Source: Russula earlei
Lineage: Eukaryota > Basidiomycota > Agaricomycetes > Russulales > Russulaceae
NCBI GenBank assembly: GCA_025769875.1
Contig: JAGFNK010000089.1
Coordinates: 1-64,000 of the forward strand
Direction of reading: 5' to 3'
Length of the DNA stretch: 64,000 bases
The position numbers and the translations under genes were made by a program. The notes beneath the pieces are model-generated. The model saw nothing but the letters and a program-made list of their open reading frames with translations. It ran no database searches and was not told the origin of the DNA. Below are positions 10,501 through 21,752 of this stretch, in pieces (position 1 is the first letter of the stretch; every line of letters starts with the position of its first letter).

Positions 10501-13500
10501 GAGCGTTTATATCTGCGCCACACTCGAGGAGTGTGCGAGCAACATCCAGGTGTCCATTTTGTGATGCCAAATGCAATGCCGTCCCGCCGTCTTTTTCCTG
10601 GGCGTCTGGATCTGTGCCACGCTCGAGAAGTGCGCGAGCAACATCCACATGTCCGTTTTGTGATGCCAAATGCAATGCCGTCCAGCTGTCTTTTCCCTGG
10701 GTGTTTGGATCCATGCCACGCTCGAGGAGTGCCAGAGTAACATCCAGGTGTCCGTTTTGTGATGCAAAATGCAATGCCGTCGACTTTTGGGAGGTCTGAG
10801 TGTTTATATCTGCGCCACACTCGAGGAGTATGCGAGCAACATCCAGGTGTCCATTTTGTGATGCCAAATGCAATGCCGTCGACTTTTGGGAAGTCTGAGC
10901 GTTTATATCTGCGCCACACTCGAGGAGTGTGCGAGCAACATCCACATGTCCGTTTTGTGATGCCAAATGCAATGCCGTCCAGCTGTCTTTTCCCTGGGTG
11001 TTTGGATCCATGCCACGCTCGAGGAGTGCCAGAGTAACATCCAGGTGTCCGTTTTGTGATGCAAAATGCAATGCCGTCGACTTTTGGGAGGTCTGAGTGT
11101 TTATATCTGCGCCACACTCGAGGAGTGTGCGAGCAACATCCAGGTGTCCGTTTTCTGATGCCAAATGCAATGCCGTCCAGTTGTCTTCGTCCTGTGCGTT
11201 TGGATCTGCGCCACGCTCGAGGAGCGCTAATGCAATATCCACGTGACCATTTGTTGACGCCCAATCCAATGCTGACCACATTTGGTTGCCCTGGCGGTTC
11301 GGATCTGCGCCATGCTCGAGAACGACCAAAGCAACTTCCAAATGCCCATTTTTACATGCCACACTCAGTGGTGTCCTCCCAAACGAGTCCTGCACGTTTA
11401 CGTCCCCCAGGCGGTCGACGATCAGGAACTTGACGACGTTATGTAAGCCACAGGATGCCGCATAATGTAACGGCGTTGCTCTGGGCCGTGAGGGGCGGTC
11501 AGAGACTTTACGCTCGCCGTCTACTGGGTCATATATCCACACCCAGACTGCGATGTGGCATTTGCTCGGCTCGAACAGACACCTCATCTCATCTTGGATC
11601 TTTGGTGACACACCCTCGAAGCGAGCATGGCCATCCCAGTATTCAGCGGCATAATTCGCGAGAGGAAATTTCTTTTCGACGCTGTCCTTGGTTATGTTTT
11701 CGTCAAGGTGTAGTAGAAGACTGAGACAGGCTTGTGCAACTATGGTGTGAGAGGGGGTCTTTGAAACGTGAAAACGAGAAATCGGGTCCTTAGATTCGGC
11801 AAGCCGCGACGACGTCAGGTATTCCTTGACTGAATAATGGGAAAATTGGATAAATTGTGATCCGTCCAAGTTGACAATGGAAAGCAAACTCGAGCATGTG
11901 GATAGTACCGTGTCTGCTGGGTCTTCTGGCCGCCAATCGATCATATATGCAGGGGTTGATCCCGTGTCGAAATCGAACGCGAGAAACTCTGCGAGCTCCT
12001 CGACGTGGAGTGGACGGGAAGCTGTTGCAACGCACTGGAGAAGACGGCGCGCAAATTCCCAATTCCGCTCGCTGATTTCTTTTAACGTGCGAGCATATGT
12101 CTCGTCAAGTGTCTCTGGTAATTCATCCAAAGCCCGCCGTATACATCCTGGGATACAGGAACGGAGGTAGACGAGCTGACAGAAAACCCAGCGAAACCTA
12201 CATTGCAGATATGAGCGATGTTGGCAACGAAGGGTAGCAGTGATTACTTACATCCCATCAGCCTTTTTTGTGATCGAATCGATCACCAAAGCCCTATCCA
12301 TCGCTTTCCATCTTTGGAACGGACGCTCCGTAGCAACGACAGACCTGATATATTCGGCGATGTCATGAATTTGCCCTTCCTCAGAGTGTAGAGAAACCGA
12401 ATGGAAAGATAAATGCTCAAGGGCAAATTTGATGTCTGTCTCGGGCCGGCTAGTAACACAGATCCGCAGATTCGGGACCTGTAACTTTACAAGATCCTCC
12501 ACCAGTTCCAGGACTTCGTCGCGGGGAGATGGCAAACCACCGGTCTCTGGACACTCGTCCAGGGCGTCAATGATAATATACAAAGTAGTTTGTCCGGGGA
12601 TATTGACCATGTCCCTGAGGCATTGTAAGAGCTCAGCCTCGCTGGCATATTCCTCACCGCAATCATGAGCCTCAAAGAAATCAGAAAGGACGGTGTGATA
12701 TTCATCAGATTGATCACAGAGCTGGACGAGCAACGATGACACCAAACTGCGAAGGTCCTTCTTTTTGTCCTCCCGGAAGTCGCAATAGAAGAACGCTAAG
12801 GATGCCTGTCCACGCTCGCGCATCTGGAGGATATCTGCGATGATCGCAGAGCTGTCCAACAGCCTATGATAAGCGTCTGCAAAGGAAATGTGGGAGATGG
12901 AAGTACCAGAGAATAGTCTTCCCTGCACCGGCTAGAACGGGGGCAATCGTTAATCGCGGGGTTGAATATGGTTAAGAAACACTAACGTTTTCCATAAATC
13001 CATAGTAGCGAGCTTGGACCGGATGATTTCCATCTTGCGTAGGTGTCACCTTGAATCCACCAGGTGGACGTTTTGTCATGTTTATATTTGCAAGCAATTT
13101 TGTGATTTTTAAAATGATCGGGAGGGGAGAGCCATCTGTGAACGCCCCGCCGAAGCCTATCACCTGCCTCAACGAAGGGGTCTCAGTGATTCCCGTCGGC
13201 TATGCGAATATCTAAAGTAGGAAATAACCCACGTTCGGACTTCGTCACTTCCTTCACCGTTTTGCTCGTGACTCGTGATGCTTCCCTGTCTAAGTCTGGG
13301 TGATGTTCAGTGAGGAGCAGGGCACAAGCTGAATAGCGTTTCTCACTGTCCAACACCACTCTCATATTTTGCGATAGACCATGAACAATCTGGAAAGTAT
13401 GCGCCACGGTTGTTCGACCCTCATCATGAATGAGCCTATCCAGCTTCCGCAGCGCTTCCTCAATCTTATTCTCTCCCAGAAGTTTATTCAAAAATTTCTC

Positions 13501-14190
13501 TGCATTGCGTTCAGTCACCCATCACCATAAAGGGGACGGACTCACTTAATCGTCCTTTCTCGATTTGCTTCGTTGCTAGGGCGAGTGCGGAGAGAAGTTT
13601 CACCATTATCTCCACAAGGATGTCCTCCAATGCCGCTGTGTCGTTAGGAGGGATTCTTGTATATATCTCGAGTCTACCGAGGAAATTCTTGAAGGACTCG
13701 AGCAGGTCGAGGAGTGCATCGTAACTCGCAGTAACATCCTTGACCGCCTGAGACGCATTAAGATCACGGAGAGACGGCTATAGGAGCAGAACTGGCAATT
13801 ACCCCGAGCAAGATACCGATGCCAGCGAAGATTGCCTTCGCAGCCGGGACAGCCTGTGGAATGGGCATCAGACACAAGAATCCCAATGGTCACCTTTGGA
13901 CGTACTATACCAATACCCTCACCAAGAACGGTACTCGTAGAAAGTGTGTACAAGACCTGGACGGAAGACTTGACCGATTTCATGATCCTTCCTTCGTCGC
14001 CTCGATATTGACTAAAGTAACGTGCCTGTCCTTGAAGGACGGCGGCAATGGAATCCACAGAGTTGCACTTTTCGAGTTCCTTGGAAAGCGGATGATCAGC
14101 TAGCCTCGTTCCCGTCTTGTTTTCGTAGTCCTGCAAGGCGGCGTTGAAGAGCAACTGGAACGACGAGGAGGATTGTGATGGGTGACTCAT
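7550..14190 (-). CDS. NLR-like STAND receptor: Goodbye-NACHT-ankyrin(~39)
   Basis: This is a putative intracellular non-self or heterokaryon-incompatibility receptor with a signalling domain, an ATPase switch and a repeat sensor. The start at 14190 (ATG, MSHPSQ) opens a Goodbye-type N-terminal domain (FQLLFNAALQDYE, LADHPLSKELEKC, LSTSTVLGEGIG), continued in short exons down to about 13200. The NACHT module follows: WLSPPDH near 13125, then the P-loop GKPGAGKT assembled across a 55-bp intron (12932-12986; GAGKT codons 12915-12929), a second 55-bp intron (12852-12906), and Walker B IIIDALDEC near 12570. After an intron (about 12198-12250) a single 1,526-codon exon (12130 to 7550) carries a helical linker and then about 39 ankyrin repeats of 33 residues, from about 11460 to the end. 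Estimated protein is about 2,070 residues. The reading frame ends at TGA 7550-7552 inside an ankyrin repeat. Known in the family: such NLRs serve in fungal allorecognition or antiviral/antibacterial-like immunity. The ligand is unknown. Confidence 0.88.
7553..11460 (-). repeat. Ankyrin-coding tandem array, 99-bp unit in 297-bp period
   Basis: Three alternating 33-codon repeat types form a 99-residue (297-bp) higher-order unit: one with LLERGMDPNTQGKDSW, one with ALLERGADSNVQDDEKW or GTDPDAQENDGG, and one with LLECGADINAQTSQKS. Copies are nearly identical at the DNA level over most of 7,600-11,150; the outer copies are more diverged. The 297-bp phase slips twice: one unit lacks the third type around 9,355-9,570, and two consecutive third-type repeats occur around 10,800-10,930. 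These slips are the footprint of unequal exchange. Confidence 0.95.
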
Positions 14191-14390
14191 ATCACCGGAA
14201 AGAACGGGGGGGTAAAAATAGAGGAATTGGTTGGTTGGCCGGGAGATGGTGGTAGAGGGCTGAGTAAGGGCAAGCGCACTGCATCGTGCGTTGAGCTGTT
14301 GATTGCCGCCGAGAATATAACGGGGGGTTACGCTGGGTGGTGCCATTTTCGATTGACGGGCGCCGCGGCAGACAGGTGGTTCATTCCATT

Positions 14391-14396
14391 ACGCGT
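14391..14396. promoter_or_regulatory. ACGCGT motif between NLR and DDX41 genes
   Basis: An MCB-like hexamer in the divergent promoter region 14191-14777. A single copy among non-cell-cycle genes, so its significance is doubtful. Confidence 0.25.
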
Positions 14397-14777
14397 CCTT
14401 GAATGGGTGGGTCTTGGAGTATCGGCTGTAATTTCATGGGGACACGAATGAAGACAGTCATCGGGATTGTCAGGCAGGAGTTGAGTTGTCAAAGCAGGTA
14501 TAACGCAAATCAGATTTGACCGTGAGAATGTACTCGAAGGAAAGCGGGAATGAGCATGCTTTGACGGTGGTTGGGCAGGACTGTCGCTGATGGCTTGATG
14601 ATATGGCGGTTTCGGGCCAGGGCCACCTCCGCCCGCACGCATACGCAACACGGCGCATTCCGGGATCCACTCGATCGACCCGAAAGAAAAAAAGGAACTT
14701 TTGAGATGGCAGTGAGTGAATATGACTAAGTAGGTATGTCCGGCCCGTCGTCTCCGTGCTCAACGTGCTCAGCCATC

Positions 14778-17070
<2,293 letters not shown>

Positions 17071-17164
17071 GCGCATGTATTCTGCTGTATTTTTGCATTC
17101 TAGTTACAGTCGTGTTGATCAAAAACGTTTGGAACGTGACCTTGACGTGATCTTAGCGTGGCTG

Positions 17165-18497
17165 TACCATGAGACACAAAAGAAGTGGTGCTCCTCTTGT
17201 ATGGCACAAAATCGTATTGACACGCTGGCAGGTTCCGGTCCCAAGGGGATGCGTGGCAGAAGCGCCCACTTCTCACGTCGACTTGACCTGGCCATTCGAA
17301 CTCGGTCAAGTCCCGGGGCTGCTGGATTACCCCAATGCATACAAGAGCATAACAGGGCAAATCCCATCGAGCTGCGATGTAAGATATTTTGTTCTCGCTG
17401 GAGCCGAATCGTCGTACGTTCTCTTCTGATCCGTGTCCTGCAGGGGCAAGCTGGGCTCTACTTGCCCGCCTCGGGTGCTCCGGCGTCCGACTCGAATGCG
17501 TTCATGTTGCCGCAGATCCTCATTGGCAAACGACGTCGAGACGAGGATGATGCCCTCGAGGATTCAAGCCCAGAGGCGAATAACAGCCAAGGACAACACA
17601 TGCGCAAGAGGGACAAGACCAAGATGGCTACAATCGGGGTCTTGGACGCAGGACGGTCCGAAAATGGGTCTCGTTATAAACCTGCTGCCAGGACCCTGAT
17701 AGGGATCAACCATAAATCCAAGGCTGTGGGACATGGAGCGGAGAGGCTCACGACCCCGAAAGCGCAAGGACTTTATCATCAATCCCTGCAGGGGCCAAAT
17801 GTCCAGCAGGAATCGATGAGTACAGTTGTGCAGGGAGAGCTGCCTTGGATTCAGGGGGGAGAGCAGGAAGCTGCGTGGCACCACACGGACGGCATGGTGC
17901 AGCCACGAGAGGTCAACGGCGCGAACGATGAGGAGTTGGTGGCGGCAGAAAGTCATCCCTTCCGAATCTCAAAATGCCTCAGTGAGAGGCATAGGTCAAT
18001 GCTCAAGGCTACGTCAGCCGACTGGGCACGCGGGGCTATCCACACACTCAAATGCTGCTGGCTCTGCCCTGACGCCGATTTTTCTAATTGGGAAGACTTC
18101 AAGAGGCATTCCGTCAGCGAAGGCGCACCCTCGCACCATCTCCCTCTGCGACTTGTGTGAGGACTACTTTGCGCGGCGCGACTCGCTGGTCCGGCACTGC
18201 CAGAACCGACCGCGCGAGTGCCTCGAGGTCAGCCCGGATGTGGCCGAAAATAAGCGGAGGGCGACACAGAAAGCCCACGACGAATTTTCAGAGGATCTGG
18301 ATCAATACTTAAAATTTGATGGAATGGTGAAGGAACTCCAGCCCTTTTCGCAGAGAGTAAAGGACATGTACCCTAAGTCGTCAAAGAGAGGGAGCAGGCA
18401 AGAGTCGTCTCTATCATCAAGTAGATATTACTTTCTTCTCATCTTCTCAGTTGCTGGTCCTGCCGCGAGGAGAGAACTCGTGATGGCGCACCACTGA
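17165..18497 (+). CDS. C2H2 zinc-finger protein, frame-broken
   Basis: The long frame up to 18160 contains a basic/acidic stretch (GKRRRDEDDALEDSS) and ends with a zinc-finger half CCWLCPDADFSNWEDFKRH. A second frame immediately continues with LCDLCEDYFARRDSLVRHC and then a conserved tail (AHDEFSEDLDQYLKFD, PFSQRVKDMYPKSSKRGSRQ). Two adjacent C2H2 fingers followed by this tail resemble a family common in Agaricomycete genomes, probably nuclear DNA-binding proteins of unknown target. The two fingers are in different frames, with no room for an intron around 18105-18130, so there is a frameshift or a sequence error. The 5' end and first exons are uncertain; the frame around 17250-17400 (HVDLTWPFELGQVPGLLDYP) looks coding. 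Confidence 0.55.
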
Positions 18498-18729
18498 CGA
18501 TACTTGTTCTTGCTGTAATGTTCTAGCTTCCTTGCTTGCTCCTCGTTATGAAGTTACCTCGATCTAAGGCGGCTCGAAATCCATTACTTACCGTGTATCC
18601 CTATCCGTCGGGCACTCCTCGTTAATTGTCACACTACCATAAACCACTGGAGTCGCACCTGGGGAGGGCCAAAAAAAAAGGAGGCGAAGACAATATCAGC
18701 CGCGTGCTTTTATACGCGTCGGACTTGAA
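18498..18729. other. Intergenic, 3' side of zinc-finger gene
   Basis: No ORF or RNA gene seen. A run of A at 18670-18679 is the only low-complexity tract. The Copia-type element begins right after. Confidence 0.5.
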
Positions 18730-18734
18730 TTTAG

Positions 18735-18885
18735 TATTGGAGTCCAACGTCTTACATAACCTACAGTACTTGCTATGTATTCCAAAGTAATCGTATATAG
18801 GGTGACAGTACTATACGTCTACTCCTAAGTTCAAACTATATCATTGTCTATATCCCAACCGCTGCTCGCTACCTGAGTTCTTACA
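18735..18885 (+). repeat. 5' LTR of Copia-type element
   Basis: 151 bp, begins TATTGGAGTCC and ends TTCTTACA, identical to 21597-21747. The usual terminal TG is TA here in both copies. Confidence 0.94.
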
Positions 18886-19640
18886 GGTTATGGGCCCTGT
18901 GGCTCAGCCACAGACTATCACTGAATTCATTTCCCGAACGACGCCTCTCTCCCCTGTGTCCAAGATTCAGCCTTCGACTCGTCAATTATCATCGTCTTCT
19001 CATCAAAGTATCATCACTTGTTGTGCCATTGCCTTTTCACCCCTTTCACCCTCCTCTCCTTCCCACTAAACCTCTCTCCATGGCCAACATGACTACCTCC
19101 CTGGACAAACCTCCACCTCATTATCCATAGCAAGCCACATTCCTGGCTCAGCTGGAATGGATTTGCACTATGTCAGTTGTCTCCCATTCACTTACCCACA
19201 TGTGCCCTGTGGCTCGCGCACTCGGGCCCCTATACCTCTATCCAACCCTCAACTATACGTATCACTGGCATTGCCAGCCACCGCCTCTATGTCTCCCGTC
19301 GCCACCCCAGTCCTCGTCTCGCGCACCGCCTCAGAAGAGCAGATGTCACAATGCCATCGTCACAGGAGAGGCCACCGACGCAAGCACCACGCCGCACAAC
19401 ACCTCCCCTTCCATCGCATCCCCGCCCACATGTACACCCTCATCCACGCGTGCTGCCACCACCTGCAGTGGCGAAGACCTCGTCGCCGCGGCCGTGAGAT
19501 GATTACCAGAGACCCGTTCATGTCTTGTTTTTGGACACTGATCACACTCTCTAGCTCAACAACTACTGGCAAGCGTTCGCAAGGCGAACCACGCTGTCCA
19601 CCACCTCTTGTCTCGTCACCCACTCGCGCGCTATCGTCAA

Positions 19641-20296
19641 CAAGTCCCCTCTTTGGGCAATCTCCATCATGAAAGTCCCCTCTTTGGGCAATCTCTATCA
19701 TGAGAGTCCCCTCTTTGGGCAATCTCTATCGTGAAAGTCCCCTTTTTGGGCAATCTCTATCATGAGAGTCCCCTCTTTGGGCAATCTTTATCGTGAAAGT
19801 CCCCTCTTTGTGCAATCTCTATCGTGAAAGTCCCCTCTTTGGGCAATCTCTATCATGAGAGTCCCCTCTTTGGGCAATCTCTATCGTGAAAGTCCCCTCT
19901 TTGGGCAATCTCTATCGTGAAAGTCCCCTTTTTGGGCAATCTCTATCATGAGAGTCCCCTCTTTGGGCAATCTTTATCGTGAAAGTCCCCTCTTTGGGCA
20001 ATCTCTATCGTGAAAGTCCCCTCTTTGGGCAATCTCTATCGTGAAAGTCCCCTTTTTGGGCAATCTCTATCATGAGAGTCCCCTCTTTGGGCAATCTTTA
20101 TCGTGAAAGTCCCCTCTTTGGGCAATCTCTATCGTGAAAGTCCCCTCTTTGGGCAATCTCTATCGTGAAAGTCCCCTCTTTGGGCAATCTTTATCGTGAA
20201 AGTCCCCTCTTTGGGCAATCTTTATCGTGAAAGTCCCCTCTTTGGGCAATCTTTATCATGAAAGTCCCCTCTTTGGGCAATCTCTATCGTGAAAGT
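19641..20296 (+). repeat. 31-bp minisatellite inside the Copia-type element
   Basis: About 21 head-to-tail copies of a 31-bp unit (AGTCCCCTCTTTGGGCAATC followed by TCTATCGTGAA). Variants differ mainly at CATGAG versus CGTGAA, TCTTT versus TTTTT, and CTCTATC versus CTTTATC; the variants are interleaved in a repeating order, indicating higher-order duplication. There are no unique spacers between copies, so this is not a CRISPR array. Confidence 0.95.
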
Positions 20297-21596
20297 GCAC
20301 GTCCCTCTCCTGTCTATTGTCGACCCTTCTCTCCGTCACACTTGTCTCTGTCACTTTTCTCGTCTCCCTGGCGTCCACGCCAGCTTGTCTATGTCCTCCT
20401 TCCGTCGACCCTCACATCCTGTTCGTCACTGTCACCTCTTATCTCTGTCAACCCTCACTTGTCAATTGAACCCTCACTTGTCAATTGTCCCCGTTAACGT
20501 CCTTCTTCTGTCAACCATCGCGTCCTCTCCATCACTGTCACACATCACTTGTCAACTGTCCCTGTCAACGCAATCTCCCTTTTATCAATCATCAACTCTT
20601 TTCCCATTATCATAACCATCCTTCCCCTGTCATTTCTCCCACACAAACCTCCTCGCCCGGCAGTTTTTTTTTAATTATGGGCACAAACGTCCCTGTTCCC
20701 ATTACTCCTTCTTCCACCCCCCTCCCCAATGGCAATCCGGTGAACGTGGACATCACCCTCGCGGCATCTGTATCTGGGTCACTCCACTGTTCCTTTTCCT
20801 GCGCCTGAGTGCCAACGACACCACACTTCCCACATCCGACATCATCACCACACCGTCACCTCGCCATTGGCCCCATCATTCACGCCTTTGGCACATCGCT
20901 CCCACTCCTCACTCTTCCGCTCTATATTCTGCCTCCGTGCCCTTATTGTATCGCGAGGTGCCCAGAACACATCATTGCCTCAGTTTACCACACAAACCAT
21001 CATCTAGAATAAATTGAGAAGTATTAGACCATAGGCATTGAGGGGGAGTAGTGGAGTCCAATGCCTCAGAGACCTGCAGGCACGCGTCTTCCGCCACAGC
21101 TGCGTCTTTCCCGAACGATCCCTTCCTCATCTTCCCCATCCACAAACATCTCAACTGTGACCTTCCTTGCGAAAGCCATCTCACATGCGCCCCACACCGG
21201 GTACAGAACTGGCAGCGAGCCTGAGCCTGAACCCGTCGGCGACGACAAAGACGGCTTAATTTACCTGACAAAGCATTCTACCTGCGGCGCGTATAGTAAC
21301 AGTCTCATGTCCCTTGCCACCGCCAGATCATCATGTCACTCCTGTTCAAGGCATCCCATCTGCTCTCGATTGTGCCTGCTGTATTCGGCGTGCTGTACAA
21401 TCTGTTCAAAGCATGTTATCTGCACCCCTTATCAACCCTGCTCATCTGCAAACAATCTACTGCGACAACCAACAATGTGACGTTGGAACTTGCCGAGGAC
21501 CACGTGTGGCACTCGCAAGTCAAACACATTACACTCAGAAACAATGATTTTTCAGGGGGAGTTTTCGATACGTCGGCCGTAGACGTTGAGGGGGAG

Positions 21597-21747
21597 TATT
21601 GGAGTCCAACGTCTTACATAACCTACAGTACTTGCTATGTATTCCAAAGTAATCGTATATAGGGTGACAGTACTATACGTCTACTCCTAAGTTCAAACTA
21701 TATCATTGTCTATATCCCAACCGCTGCTCGCTACCTGAGTTCTTACA
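21597..21747 (+). repeat. 3' LTR of Copia-type element
   Basis: 151 bp, identical to the 5' LTR, preceded by a polypurine tract and followed by the TTTAG target duplication. Confidence 0.94.
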
Positions 21748-21752
21748 TTTAG

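Larger units (their letters stand above)
18730..21752 (+). mobile_element. Non-autonomous Copia-type LTR retrotransposon
   Basis: The two LTRs are 18735-18885 and 21597-21747, 151 bp each and identical as far as I can read. The 5-bp target duplication TTTAG flanks them (18730-18734 and 21748-21752). Immediately inside the 5' LTR, GGTTATGGGCCCTG stands at the primer-binding-site position. A purine tract GAGGGGGAG (21588-21596) abuts the 3' LTR. The interior has no intact polyprotein. Near the 3' end, IYCDNQ (21455-21472) and HSQVKHI (21510-21530) in shifted frames are a decayed Copia RNase H, which sets the superfamily and the plus orientation. Identical LTRs and an intact target duplication imply a recent insertion mobilised in trans. 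Confidence 0.93.

Noticed and set aside
7537..11433. Many long open frames on both strands inside the ankyrin array
   Set aside because: They recur every 297 bp and are shadows of the repeated ankyrin-coding frame; each has His/Trp/Ser-rich nonsense composition.
18713..18718. ACGCGT just before the Copia-type element, and other isolated copies (about 1270, 21996, 32960, 45440, 50730)
   Set aside because: Not in a promoter of an identified cell-cycle gene; a palindromic hexamer is expected several times by chance in 64 kb.
19641..20296. CRISPR-like look of the 31-bp repeats
   Set aside because: Copies are directly adjacent with no unique spacers, lie inside an LTR element and in a eukaryotic genome.
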